Positions 36,134 through 44,402 of a DNA stretch of 64,000 nt are shown here, piece after piece; positions within the stretch are counted from its first letter, which is position 1, and the number at the start of each line of letters is the position of its first letter. Location of the stretch: contig JAPLCX010000064.1 in assembly GCA_026392035.1 (NCBI GenBank), positions 1-64,000 on the forward strand. Reading direction: 5' to 3'. The notes under the pieces are model-generated. The model had not been told where the DNA came from, ran no database searches, and was given only the letters and a program-made list of their open reading frames with translations. Made by a program: the position numbers and the translations under genes. The DNA comes from Candidatus Auribacterota bacterium (GTDB lineage: Bacteria > Auribacterota > Tritonobacteria > UBA1439).

Positions 36134-36367
36134 ATGAGATGGATAAGTGTCGCCATGATTATGCTCCTCCTCTGCGCGCTCCCGTCCTGCGTCAACGTGA
36201 CGACGGAGCGCAGGGCGGAGTCTGTTTCCCGCACGCCGGAGGGAGGCTACGAGAGGGACTCGGAGGTCAAGGTCAACACGTACGGCTGGAATTTCCTGGC
36301 GGCGTCGCTCCACATTCTTTTTTTCCCATTCAAGCTCCTGTGGCACGCGGTGAAGATAGTTCTTTAA
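36134..36367 (+). CDS. Small predicted lipoprotein
   Basis: A 77-residue protein. A type II signal peptide ends in LLCALPSC, a lipobox with Cys at about residue 19. The mature part has a polar stretch (NVTTERRAESVSRTPEGGYERD) and a C-terminal amphipathic to hydrophobic segment (FLAASLHILFFPFKLLWHAVKIVL). The family is unrecognised. It lies 70 bases ahead of the ATP-grasp gene on the same strand. GAGGATGATTACAC precedes the ATG. Confidence 0.6.
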   Translation: MRWISVAMIMLLLCALPSCVNVTTERRAESVSRTPEGGYERDSEVKVNTYGWNFLAASLHILFFPFKLLWHAVKIVL

Positions 36368-36437
36368 CCGCTTCTCACGCTCGGATATAATTTTCATCGC
36401 GATTGCACAGTTGGTGCGTGACGAAAGGCGGAGCCGC

Positions 36438-37454
36438 GTGAAGAAGCTCAAGATCACCATTCTCTACGACCGTTCACCCGATCAGTCTGACGAGAAGGAG
36501 CTCGCGCTCGCCATGTCAGGCGAGGGAAAAGATGCGCACCATCACCTGTGTGGGTACCTCGGCAAGCTCGGCCATGAGGTGCGGCTCTACGGCGTGTATG
36601 ATGACGTCAAGGGGCTCATCGCTGAGCTCGATGCACATCCGCCCGAAATCGCGTTCAACACGTGCGAGTCGTTCCGCCAGGACTCCGCCATGGAGTTCCA
36701 TATCCCCGCGTTCCTCGACATGCTGAGCGTAAAGTACACCGGCTCCGGTCCCGACGCGCTCATGCTCGCCCAGAACAAGGGGCTCGCGAAGAAGGTCCTC
36801 GCCCACCACGGCCTCTGGTCGGCCGATTTCACCGTGTATCCCAAGGGGCAGTTCGACATCCGCCCCTCGAAGTTGAGGTTCCCACTGATCGTCAAGCCGC
36901 TCACCGAGGACGCCTCCATCGGCATCGCCGAGAGCTCGGTGGTCAAAAATGATGACGCGCTCGCGAGCCGGATCGCGTACGTGCACGAGAAGATCGGCTG
37001 CGAGGCTCTCGTCGAGGAGTACATCGAGGGGCGCGAGCTCTTTGTGGGGGTGATCGGCAACGACAAACCGACCGTGCTCCCGCCGGTGGAACTCGACTTC
37101 AGCAAAGCCACGAGTGACAAGCTCAAGGTCTACAGCTTCAAGGCTAAGTTCGACTCCGCGTATAGGAACAAGTGGGGGATCCAGTCCCTCTTCCCGAAGG
37201 ACCTAAAGAAGGAAACGATCGCGACGATCGAGGAGATCACGCTCACCGCCTACCGCGCCCTCGGCCTCAGGGACTACGGCCGCCTCGATCTCATCCTCGC
37301 CCCCGACGAGGCCGTGTATGTCCTCGAGGTGAATCCCAACCCGAACATCGCAAAGGACGAGGACCTGCCGAACGCCGCCGAGCAGATCGGTTTGAGCTAC
37401 ACAGATTTCGCCGAGCGAATCATCAAATTCGCCCTCGAGCGATATAAGAAATAA
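36438..37454 (+). CDS. D-Ala-D-Ala ligase-like ATP-grasp protein 1
   Basis: A 338-residue Ddl-type protein. Motifs are NTCESFRQDSAMEFHIPAFLD, VKYTGSGPDALMLAQNKGLAKKVL, the ATP-binding VKPLTEDASIGI and the metal-binding VLEVNPNPN. It should form an amide or peptide bond using ATP. The substrate is probably not D-Ala, because the motifs differ from Ddl and no other cell-wall gene is nearby. A similar protein is encoded at 42836-43849, next to GNAT and lysine aminomutase-like genes. The GTG at 36438 gives VKKLKITILYD and is preceded by AAGGCGG; ATG/GTG starts further upstream are less likely. Confidence 0.83.
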   Translation: MKKLKITILYDRSPDQSDEKELALAMSGEGKDAHHHLCGYLGKLGHEVRLYGVYDDVKGLIAELDAHPPEIAFNTCESFRQDSAMEFHIPAFLDMLSVKYTGSGPDALMLAQNKGLAKKVLAHHGLWSADFTVYPKGQFDIRPSKLRFPLIVKPLTEDASIGIAESSVVKNDDALASRIAYVHEKIGCEALVEEYIEGRELFVGVIGNDKPTVLPPVELDFSKATSDKLKVYSFKAKFDSAYRNKWGIQSLFPKDLKKETIATIEEITLTAYRALGLRDYGRLDLILAPDEAVYVLEVNPNPNIAKDEDLPNAAEQIGLSYTDFAERIIKFALERYKK

Positions 37455-37466
37455 CGGTCAATTCTG

Positions 37467-37621
37467 CACCACGAAGACACGGAGCGCACAGAGTAGAGGA
37501 ACACTAATTCAGTGGCTTCAGTGGTAGAAACACCTAGCCACTGAAGACACTGAAACCGCTGAGAATTTACTGCGGTTTTCTGGGGTGGAAATTATTGCGA
37601 GCCCTGTGCCCTCGGTGGTGA
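37467..37621. repeat. Nested inverted repeat: CACGGAG outer, CACTGAA inner arms, copy 3
   Basis: The outer left arm CACCACGAAGACACGG.. (37467-37493) pairs with CCTGTGCCCTCGGTGGTGAA (37602-37621). The inner arms TTCAGTGGCTTCAGTGG (37508-37524) and CCACTGAAGACACTGAAACC (37538-37557) pair. It abuts the 3' end of the convergent TPR gene. Confidence 0.75.
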
Positions 37622-37623
37622 AC

Positions 37624-38874
37624 TCACCTCCTCCGCTCCAGCAGCAAAGCTTTTTGGAACTCCTCAACCGCCTCAGCGTGCCGGTTATACCCGCCCTGCT
37701 TCGAGAGCGACTCGCCGAGCAGCCGATGTGCTTCCGGATCATCCGGACAGAGCCTCACCGCAGACCGCAACTCGATTTCAGCGGCGTGAAATTTACCTGT
37801 CTCGTAGAAGAGCTTCCCGAGGAGAAGATGTGCGGGGCCGTATCCCGGGCTGTCCGCAATCAACCCCTCGAGGATGCGGCGCCCCTCATCTCCCCTCCCC
37901 CTGTTCACCAGGCAGTGTGCCAGCCAGTAGCGCGCTCCGGAATCTTTCGGGCGCAGCTTTATCGCCCGGCGCAATTCCCCCAGCGCGGATGCGCAATCCC
38001 CACGCACGGCCTTGAGTTTCCCCGATTGAAAGACCGCCTCGAAAAAGGCCGGCTGGATGCGGGCGGCCTGTTCGAACGCGCGCTCGGCGAGCGTGGTCCG
38101 CTCGAGAGAGAGCCAGACGAGCCCCTCCTGATACGCCGGCATGGAGAACGCCGGATCAAGGTTGCGGGCCTCATTGAACAGGCGGAGGGCCATATACGGC
38201 TTCTTCGCTCCGAGCGCAACGAGGCCGTTCAGGTAGCGCGCATCGGCGCTCTCCGGGTAATCCTCGGACAACTGCGCCGCGTTCCGTGATGCCCCCCCAA
38301 GGTCGCCATCCCCCAGGAGCTGGAGCGCGCGGGAGAACGGGGGGAGGAATCCCGGGGGAACGCGCGGAGGGAGCGGATCCTGGACGAGGCGGCACGCCCT
38401 TCCCGCCGCATGGGCGGCGAGCGCCGGGAGGGATTCATCTCCGCCGGCAACGCCGGTTTTAAAAACGTCCGTACCGTCCCCCGAGGCGGAGCCATTATAG
38501 AAGGTGACGGAAGCTGTTTCACCGCGGCCTGCTGAATCCTTCCGCTTCGCGAAAGCGCCCAGGAGGTAACGGTCGGCTCCCGCGCGCGCGCAGAGGGTCC
38601 TGGCCTCGCCGACACGCGGCATCCCCCGGGCATCGTAGAGTGTGCTCAGCGTTTTTGAGTGGGGGGCTGCCGACAGGAGCGCCTCGCAATCCCCCGATCC
38701 GTTGATCGCCCTTGCGATGAAATAGGGCAGGCCAAGGGAGAAACAGGGATCCGGCGTTCTCCCCCCATCCGCGCCGCAAAAATCTCCAATGAGAATGGTA
38801 TCGGCGGCGGCTCCGGAGAGGCACAGGACACACAGACACAGCGCACCACATCGTCTCGTCGCAGTCAGATTCAT
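37624..38874 (-). CDS. Secreted TPR-repeat protein
   Basis: A 416-residue protein with a signal peptide (about residues 1-24, ending SGAAA-DT). Residues 25-175 form an unassigned alpha/beta domain with GDFCGADGGRTPD and several Cys residues. From about residue 185 on there are six or so TPR units (DARYLNGLVALGAKKPYMALRLFNEARNLDPAF and following). It probably acts as a periplasmic or outer-membrane interaction scaffold. The ATG at 38874 starts MNLTATRRCG. The gene is on the strand opposite to its neighbours and convergent with the ATP-grasp gene. Confidence 0.75.
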   Translation of the reverse strand: MNLTATRRCGALCLCVLCLSGAAADTILIGDFCGADGGRTPDPCFSLGLPYFIARAINGSGDCEALLSAAPHSKTLSTLYDARGMPRVGEARTLCARAGADRYLLGAFAKRKDSAGRGETASVTFYNGSASGDGTDVFKTGVAGGDESLPALAAHAAGRACRLVQDPLPPRVPPGFLPPFSRALQLLGDGDLGGASRNAAQLSEDYPESADARYLNGLVALGAKKPYMALRLFNEARNLDPAFSMPAYQEGLVWLSLERTTLAERAFEQAARIQPAFFEAVFQSGKLKAVRGDCASALGELRRAIKLRPKDSGARYWLAHCLVNRGRGDEGRRILEGLIADSPGYGPAHLLLGKLFYETGKFHAAEIELRSAVRLCPDDPEAHRLLGESLSKQGGYNRHAEAVEEFQKALLLERRR

Positions 38875-38989
38875 CTTGAGTGTCTCTATTATAGCCCATG
38901 CGCAGACGCGGCAATCCGTTTTTTATTGAACTCGGGGCTCTGATTCATATATTATTTGAATCCCTGCGGGCCGAGGATGATCGTCTCAG

Positions 38990-39063
38990 GCGGGCGTAGC
39001 TCAATGGTAGAGCCCCAGCCTTCCAAGCTGGTCATGTGGGTTCGATTCCCATCGCCCGCTCCA
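38990..39063 (+). tRNA. tRNA-Gly (anticodon TCC)
   Basis: A complete cloverleaf: acceptor GCGGGCG/CGCCCGC, D arm GCTC-AATGGTA-GAGC, anticodon stem CCAGC/GCTGG with loop CTTCCAA (anticodon TCC), T arm with TTCGATT, discriminator T and an encoded CCA (39061-39063). The anticodon reads GGA and GGG codons for glycine. Confidence 0.96.
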
Positions 39064-39156
39064 GATTTAGCATGGGGAGGCGCATTGAGGTGTGTGGATA
39101 CGTTTCCAGATCAGAGGAGAGCCCTCGGCATACGCCTCGGGCCCCAAGGGCTTCAT

Positions 39157-39188
39157 CCGGATTGCGTTCACTCTGTTCCGCAATCCGG
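39157..39188. repeat. Perfect 10-bp stem-loop downstream of tRNA-Gly
   Basis: CCGGATTGCG (39157-39166) and CGCAATCCGG (39179-39188) are perfectly complementary, with a 12-base loop. There is no U-tract, so it is not a typical terminator. It lies between the two copies of the tRNA 3' end. Confidence 0.7.
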
Positions 39189-39201
39189 TGAATCCCTAGG
39201 G

Positions 39202-39219
39202 TTCCCATCGCCCGCTCCA
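39202..39219 (+). repeat. Duplicate of the tRNA-Gly 3' end (att-like)
   Basis: TTCCCATCGCCCGCTCCA repeats the last 18 bases of the tRNA-Gly gene (39046-39063) exactly, 156 bases downstream. This is the footprint left by integrases that use tRNA 3' ends, or by a small tandem duplication. Confidence 0.7.
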
Positions 39220-39282
39220 CTACTGCAGGGATAAGGGATAAGAGATTAAGGATACGCCATGTCTCTTACTAATGGATGACTG

Positions 39283-40746
39283 ATGCGATTAGGGCTTGTG
39301 TTCAATCCTTTCTCGTACAAGCTGCACGAGGAGAATCTCAAGATCGTGCAGCGGTTCTTCGGCCTCTTCCCCCCCTTGAGCCTGGCGTGGGTGGCGAGCA
39401 TCGCCGAGAAGGCCGGCCATGAGGTGATCATCATTGATGCCCGCACGCTCAGGCTGAGCAGAGAGGATGTGCTCGACCGCCTGTGTGAGTTCGCGCCCGA
39501 CATCATCGGGTTCATGATGACGACCTACATGTTCCGGGAAACGCTCGACTGGATACGGTACCTCAAGAACAACCTCAAGGTCCCCGTGGTCATCGGCGGC
39601 TATAATTTGCGCGTCTATCCCCGGGAATCTGTCGCGCCGCCCGAGATCGACTTCGGCGTGGTCGAGCACGCCTACTACACGATTCCGAAGCTGTTCGAGG
39701 AGCTCGGGGGGGGCAGGCGATTCGGGGACGTGCCCGGACTCGTATACAAGCAGAACGGCGCCACCATCGTCACCCCTCACGAGATGCAGATTGACTTTGA
39801 CAAGTTCCCCTCCCCCGCGCGCCACCTGCTCCCCAATGAGCTCTATGCCGAATTTCCCACCGAGCGGAGGAACTTCACCGTGATGGTGACATCCCTTGGC
39901 TGCCCGCGCCGCTGCGTTTTCTGCGAAGCAGGCGGGACACGGTACGCGCCCCGCACGCCCGCGACGGTCGTCGCGGAAATGGAGGAGTGCTACCGGAACC
40001 ACGGGGTGCGCGAGATCGACATCTTCGACTATGAGTTCCCGTGCCTCCGCGGGAGGACGCTCGAGATATGCCGTTTGCTCAAGGATAAGAAGCTCGACCT
40101 CGAGTGGGCCTGCCGCGCCCGGGTGGACTCGGTGGACGAGGAGTTGCTCCGGGAGATGAGGGCGGCCGGCTGCAGCCGCATCTACTACGGCCTGGAGTCC
40201 GGCGTCCAGGAGATCCTCGACAGGGTCAACAAGGGAACCACGCTCGCGCACATCGAGGACACAATGCGGATGACGAGGGACGTCGGGATACGGCCGCTCG
40301 GGTTTTTCCTCATCGGGGCGCCGGGAGAGACCCGCGAGACGGTCAGGCAGACCGTGAAGTTCGCGAAGCGGCTGAACCTTGACTACGTGCAGTTCTCCAA
40401 GACGCTCGCGAAGCCGCTCACCCCCCTCTGGAAAAAGCTTGTTGCAGACACGGGATATGATTACTGGCGCGAGTACATCCTCGGCAACGCCCCTGAACAG
40501 GTGCTGCCCCGGCCGTGGACGGCGTTGAGTAACGAGGAGATTGATCGCCTCGCCCGCCGTGCGTATCTGAGTTTTCACACGCGTCCGATGTTCCTCCTCC
40601 GCTCAACGCTCAAGGTCAGGTCGTGGAGCGAGTTCAGGCGAAAATTCATGGCGCTGTTCGAGATGTTTCTCAAGCAAGAGCATGTGTCAACAACCGACGA
40701 GACATTCGTCGCGTACGACGACAATGCGATCGCACTGCCGCATTGA
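39283..40746 (+). CDS. B12-binding-domain radical SAM protein
   Basis: A 487-residue protein. The N-terminal cobalamin-type Rossmann domain (about residues 1-150) includes PPLSLAWVASIAEKAGHEV, PDIIGFMMTTYMF and VPVVIGGYNLRVYP. The radical SAM domain has VTSLGCPRRCVFCEAGG (CxxxCxxC, about residue 205), YYGLESGVQEIL and FFLIGAPGETRETV. The C-terminal third includes a basic, helical region. It belongs to the same broad family as the protein at 34414-35790 but is not a close copy. The substrate is unknown; lipid or hopanoid modification is common in the family. ATG at 39283. A heptamer repeat follows its stop. Confidence 0.87.
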   Translation: MRLGLVFNPFSYKLHEENLKIVQRFFGLFPPLSLAWVASIAEKAGHEVIIIDARTLRLSREDVLDRLCEFAPDIIGFMMTTYMFRETLDWIRYLKNNLKVPVVIGGYNLRVYPRESVAPPEIDFGVVEHAYYTIPKLFEELGGGRRFGDVPGLVYKQNGATIVTPHEMQIDFDKFPSPARHLLPNELYAEFPTERRNFTVMVTSLGCPRRCVFCEAGGTRYAPRTPATVVAEMEECYRNHGVREIDIFDYEFPCLRGRTLEICRLLKDKKLDLEWACRARVDSVDEELLREMRAAGCSRIYYGLESGVQEILDRVNKGTTLAHIEDTMRMTRDVGIRPLGFFLIGAPGETRETVRQTVKFAKRLNLDYVQFSKTLAKPLTPLWKKLVADTGYDYWREYILGNAPEQVLPRPWTALSNEEIDRLARRAYLSFHTRPMFLLRSTLKVRSWSEFRRKFMALFEMFLKQEHVSTTDETFVAYDDNAIALPH

Positions 40747-40752
40747 CAACGG

Positions 40753-40780
40753 GTGACTCGTGACCAGTGACCCGGTAACC
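40753..40780 (+). repeat. Heptamer tandem array GTGACYM (single arm)
   Basis: Four consecutive 7-nt units: GTGACTC, GTGACCA, GTGACCC, GGTAACC. They lie 6 bases after the radical SAM stop and before the kinase gene. No inverted partner is visible. Confidence 0.6.
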
Positions 40781-40834
40781 GGGAAACGGTCCGCGAACCA
40801 TTGGCCGCGAGGCGCGAGCGACGAGACACCATAC

Positions 40835-42415
40835 ATGGATGCAGATAGAATTCTCAAAGCGATATCACGATCGGTCCCTGCCCTCTTCAGGGAAAAGGAG
40901 TTCGGTCGCGCGGCGGGCGGCTTTTTGCGCGGCCTTGGCGTCGCGACGGGCGCGAGCAGGATATACGTTTTCGAAAACTGCGCCGGGCCCAGGGGAGAGC
41001 TCCTCGCCAGCCGGCGCTATGAATGGGCGGCCCCGGGGATCTCGCCCCAGATCGGGAAGAGAGCCGTGCAGCACCTGAGGTGGAGCCGCTTTAAATCCCT
41101 GAGAGATCACCTCCGCAAGAAACACTTCTGCGGCACGGTGCACACGATGTCCGCATCACTGAGAAAATTCTTTGAATCCCAGCAGATCCGCTCTATCGCG
41201 CTTCTTCCCGTGTACGTGAACAGGTCCTGGTTTGGCTTCATCGGTTTTGACGACTGCCTCGCTCCGCGGCGCTGGTCAATGACAGAGATCGAAGCCCTGC
41301 GGGTGGCCGCCAATGCGCTTGGAGGCGCGATAGAGCGCCGCAGGATGGAGCAGCAACTGCGCATCGCGGAAAAGAAATACCGCGACCTTGTGGAGAGGAT
41401 GAACGAAGGGCTCTCCTACGCCGACGAGCGTAACATCATCAGGTACGCCAACAAGGGGTTCTGCAGGATGCTCGCCTACGCCCCGCGCGAACTCATCGGC
41501 CGCAGCATCGAGAGCTTACTGAACCAGGAGGGGAAGGAAACGTTGAGGAGCGAAGCCAGGCGCAGGAGAAGGGGAGAGTCCTCACGTTACGAGCTGAGCC
41601 TTCGTTCCCGGAGCGGAGAGATGGTGTTCGCGCTGGTATCCGCCGTCCCGGTCTTCGACGAGAAGGGATGCTTCCGGGGCGGATACGCGGTGTTTACGGA
41701 CATAAGCGAGCGGAAGAGGATCGAGGTATTGAAGGACGATATCCTCAGAGAGGCCTCGCATGAGCTCAAGGCCCCCACCGCGAAGATCAAAATGGGGCTC
41801 GATCTCCTGAAGACGCACCGCAGGGCGCCGATGGATGATGAGGAACGCCTGGGGATGAGAATGATCGAGAAGGAGGTGGCGCGGCTCCGGAGGAACGCCG
41901 ATTCGCTCACGGATCTCTCCGCCTTCGATTCGGGACTGATAAAACTCAGGAGGGAGAAAATCAACCTGGGTGACTTTCTCAATGGGGTGGTTGCAGAGCA
42001 CTTCGTGAGCGCGCGCGAGAAAGGGCTCTCGCTCGTGTGCTCACCCGGCGGGGGAAAATTAATTCTTCGAGGCGATCGCGAGAAACTATATCAGTTGTTC
42101 CGCAACCTGCTCGAAAACGCCATCAAATTTTCTACGGCAGGAACGATTGCTGTTTCCGCGGGGAACGGGAAGGGTGAGATCGCCGTTTCCGTCACCGACG
42201 AGGGAAGGGGGATCGAGCCCGCCTATCTGGAAAAGATTTTTGAGCGCCACTATCAGCGCCACCCGCACGAGCCCGGGATGGGTCTCGGCCTCACGCTGTG
42301 CCGCAAGATCGTTGAGCTCCACAGAGGCAGAATATGGGCTGAATCGAGAGAACCCGGGAAGGGAACGACGATCTGCGTTTCGCTGCCAACAGCATCAGGG
42401 AAAATAAAAAAATGA
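40835..42415 (+). CDS. GAF-PAS sensor histidine kinase
   Basis: A 526-residue soluble kinase. A GAF domain occupies about residues 10-175 (TGASRIYVFENC ... SIALLPVYVNRSWFGFIGFDDC, with a CxxT-like HFCGTVHTM region). A PAS domain lies at about 185-305, and HisKA has EASHELKAPTAKIKMGLDLL. The ATPase has LLENAIKFS, DEGRGIEPAYLEKIF and MGLGLTLCRKIVELH. No response regulator is adjacent. The ATG at 40835 (MDADRILKAIS) is preferred; the in-frame GTG at 40760 would place heptamer repeat sequence inside the coding region. Confidence 0.88.
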   Translation: MDADRILKAISRSVPALFREKEFGRAAGGFLRGLGVATGASRIYVFENCAGPRGELLASRRYEWAAPGISPQIGKRAVQHLRWSRFKSLRDHLRKKHFCGTVHTMSASLRKFFESQQIRSIALLPVYVNRSWFGFIGFDDCLAPRRWSMTEIEALRVAANALGGAIERRRMEQQLRIAEKKYRDLVERMNEGLSYADERNIIRYANKGFCRMLAYAPRELIGRSIESLLNQEGKETLRSEARRRRRGESSRYELSLRSRSGEMVFALVSAVPVFDEKGCFRGGYAVFTDISERKRIEVLKDDILREASHELKAPTAKIKMGLDLLKTHRRAPMDDEERLGMRMIEKEVARLRRNADSLTDLSAFDSGLIKLRREKINLGDFLNGVVAEHFVSAREKGLSLVCSPGGGKLILRGDREKLYQLFRNLLENAIKFSTAGTIAVSAGNGKGEIAVSVTDEGRGIEPAYLEKIFERHYQRHPHEPGMGLGLTLCRKIVELHRGRIWAESREPGKGTTICVSLPTASGKIKK

Positions 42416-42432
42416 TTTTTTTAAAAAATATA

Positions 42433-42461
42433 TTGACATAAAAACACCTTTACGCTAGTAT
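42433..42461 (+). promoter_or_regulatory. Sigma70-type promoter of the RHH/ATP-grasp/KamA operon
   Basis: TTGACA (42433-42438), a 17-nt spacer and TAGTAT (42456-42461), preceded by an A/T-rich block like an UP element. The leader to the first start codon would be about 160 nt and contains a 7-bp stem (CAGCTTG/CAAGCTG). A very similar promoter lies at 47905. Confidence 0.65.
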
Positions 42462-42625
42462 GCTTGAAAATGGCGTTTTTTTTATGAGTAGAGAGGCATA
42501 ATTATGTATTTATGCGTTTATGTTAATATCTGGCTCTCACAGCTTGGGCCAGAGGCCGCCACACAAGCTGCGCTCAATCTCAACCACATCAACTGCACAA
42601 GATGCGGAGAAAGGTGGCACGGCAT

Positions 42626-42805
42626 ATGAAAAAGAGAACGACCATATACATGGATGAAGAGCTTCACAAGAAGGTGCGGATGCTGGCCATCAAGGAGAAC
42701 ACCACGATGGCGAAGATATTCGTGCATGCGCTGAGGCGCTATCTTGCTGAAGTCCAGGAAGATCCCCGTCAGGAAAAATTCGCCCAGCTTCTGGGCACCC
42801 CCTGA
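42626..42805 (+). CDS. Small ribbon-helix-helix protein
   Basis: A 59-residue CopG/RHH-type protein. KKRTTIYMDEELHKKVRMLAIKENTTMAKIFVHALRRYL shows the beta strand (TTIYMD), first helix and second helix of the fold. The short C-terminal tail (QEDPRQEKFAQLLGTP) is antitoxin-like, but no toxin gene follows. It may instead regulate its own operon. The ATG at 42626 is preceded by GAGAAAGGTGG. The following ATP-grasp gene starts 31 bases after its stop, and both would be read from the promoter at 42433. Confidence 0.78.
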   Translation: MKKRTTIYMDEELHKKVRMLAIKENTTMAKIFVHALRRYLAEVQEDPRQEKFAQLLGTP

Positions 42806-42835
42806 GGGAACTTCATGAACTGAAAGGGCGACCCT

Positions 42836-43849
42836 ATGCGCATCGCATTGACGTGCAATCTCAAACCCCGGCTCTCCCCCACCCCCTCGCGCGAGGACTA
42901 CTACGCTGAGTGGGACGACCGCGGCACCATAGACGCGGTGGCAGCTGCCCTGTCAGAATCAGGCATGGTGGTGACAGTAGAAGCCGATGAGGATATCGCC
43001 GAAAATCTGAAGAAGGCGCAACCCGACATGGTCTTCAATATCGCAGAGGGGATCAACTCGCCGAGCAGGGAATCCCAGGTCCCGGTCATCTGCGAGCTGC
43101 TGGGGATACCGTACACCGGCTCGGACCCGTTCACACTCGCCGCGTGCCTCAACAAGGCAAGGGCAAAGGAGGTCATGTCGTTCCACCACATTCCCACCCC
43201 GGCGTTCCAGGTGCTCACGCACCCCGAAGAGCCGCTCAACGGGTTGAAGTTTCCCGTGATCGTGAAGCCCCTGTGGGAGGGGTCGAGCATGGGGATCAGG
43301 GATGACTCACTCGTTTTCGACCGGAGCGACATCCCCTCACGGGTGGAGAGAATTGTTTCTGAGTATCGCCAGCCCGCGATTCTGGAATCCTTCCTCAGCG
43401 GCAGGGAATTCACCGCCGCGCTGCTGGGGAACGAAGAGGGCCTGCGGGTGCTCCCATTGGTTGAAATCGATTTCCTGACGCTGCCCGAAGGCGCCAGCCG
43501 CATCTACTCCTATGAGGCCAAGTGGGTTTGGGACACACCGGGGGCACCCTTGAAAATATTCACCTGTCCGGCTGAGATCGAGCGCGAGATGGAAATGGCG
43601 ATTGCAGATCTATGCAAGGAGGCGTATGTCGCGCTCGGCTGCCGCGACTGGTGCCGCATCGACGTGCGCCTGGATGAATCCATGAAACCGCACGTTCTGG
43701 AACTGAACCCCCTGCCCGGTATCCTCCCCGATCCCGATGAAAACTCCTGCTTCCCAAAAGCGGCGCGGGCGGCGGGGATGAGCTATGGCGATCTCATCAG
43801 GGAGGTCGTGCGCATCGCGCGCGCGCGCTACGGCATGGGGGAGGCATAA
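42836..43849 (+). CDS. D-Ala-D-Ala ligase-like ATP-grasp protein 2
   Basis: A 337-residue Ddl-type ligase. Motifs are NIAEGINSPSRESQVPVICELL, GIPYTGSDPFTLAACLNKARAKEVM, VKPLWEGSSMGI (ATP binding), GREFTAALLGN and HVLELNPLPGILPD (metal site). It shares its plan with the protein at 36438-37454. It should ligate a carboxylate to an amine; the neighbouring lysine 2,3-aminomutase-like gene suggests beta-lysine or a related amino acid as a possible substrate (inference). It is followed after 6 bases by the GNAT gene, so the two are surely co-transcribed. Confidence 0.85.
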   Translation: MRIALTCNLKPRLSPTPSREDYYAEWDDRGTIDAVAAALSESGMVVTVEADEDIAENLKKAQPDMVFNIAEGINSPSRESQVPVICELLGIPYTGSDPFTLAACLNKARAKEVMSFHHIPTPAFQVLTHPEEPLNGLKFPVIVKPLWEGSSMGIRDDSLVFDRSDIPSRVERIVSEYRQPAILESFLSGREFTAALLGNEEGLRVLPLVEIDFLTLPEGASRIYSYEAKWVWDTPGAPLKIFTCPAEIEREMEMAIADLCKEAYVALGCRDWCRIDVRLDESMKPHVLELNPLPGILPDPDENSCFPKAARAAGMSYGDLIREVVRIARARYGMGEA

Positions 43850-43855
43850 CTCATC

Positions 43856-44353
43856 ATGAGCACGGTATCGATCCGTCCGATCAGGCGCGGCGACCGCGCG
43901 GGAATTGAGAGTTTGCTGAACCGCGCTTCCGAGTTCACGCGCGACGAGATCGCCTGCGCCCTGGAGCTCGTTGACTACTCGCTCGCGAACGGGAACAGCG
44001 ATGAGGACTATGCCGTGTTCTGCGCCGAATCACCTGAGAAAGGCATCATCGGTTTCGTCTGCTACGGCAAGACCCCCCTCACTCAGGCCACCTACGATCT
44101 CTACTGGATCGCCATTGATCCCGCGCGCCGGAGGGAAGGTGTGGGAAAACGCATGCTTACGTATCTCGAAGATATTTTGAGTGCACAGGGCGCTCGGCTC
44201 CTCGTGGCGGAGACCTCATCCCAGGCCGCCTACGCACAGGCGTGTTCGTTCTATGCCAAAGAGGGGTTCCGTGAGGAGTCCCGCATCAAAGACTTTTATG
44301 CGTCGGGAGATGATCTTTTGATTTACTGTAAGAGGTTTCAGAGCAGCAAATAA
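43856..44353 (+). CDS. GNAT family N-acetyltransferase
   Basis: A 165-residue GNAT domain. IRPIRRGDRAGIESLL begins the fold; KGIIGFVCYGKTPLTQATYDLYWIAIDPARRREGVGKRML contains strand 4 and the acetyl-CoA loop RRxGVG; SFYAKEGFREESRIKDFY is the end. It lies between the ATP-grasp and KamA-like genes. In methanogens and some bacteria a GNAT enzyme (AblB) acetylates beta-lysine made by lysine 2,3-aminomutase, so acetylation of that product is one option here. Sequence alone does not prove the substrate. Confidence 0.86.
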   Translation: MSTVSIRPIRRGDRAGIESLLNRASEFTRDEIACALELVDYSLANGNSDEDYAVFCAESPEKGIIGFVCYGKTPLTQATYDLYWIAIDPARRREGVGKRMLTYLEDILSAQGARLLVAETSSQAAYAQACSFYAKEGFREESRIKDFYASGDDLLIYCKRFQSSK

Positions 44354-44402
44354 CTACCGAGCAACGCTCGCATGCATGGCGAGCTCAAGGGAGGAGGAAA
44401 CA

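Noticed and set aside
36438-37454. Cell-wall D-Ala-D-Ala ligase (ddl)
   Set aside because: No mur/fts genes nearby and the substrate-side motifs differ from Ddl; two such genes exist here, one in a lysine-aminomutase context.
39157-39188. Rho-independent terminator after tRNA-Gly
   Set aside because: The stem is perfect but no T-run follows; it belongs to the stretch between the duplicated tRNA ends.
39289-40578. 429-codon open frame on the minus strand
   Set aside because: Antisense shadow of the B12-type radical SAM gene; its translation is low-complexity His/Val/Arg-rich sequence.
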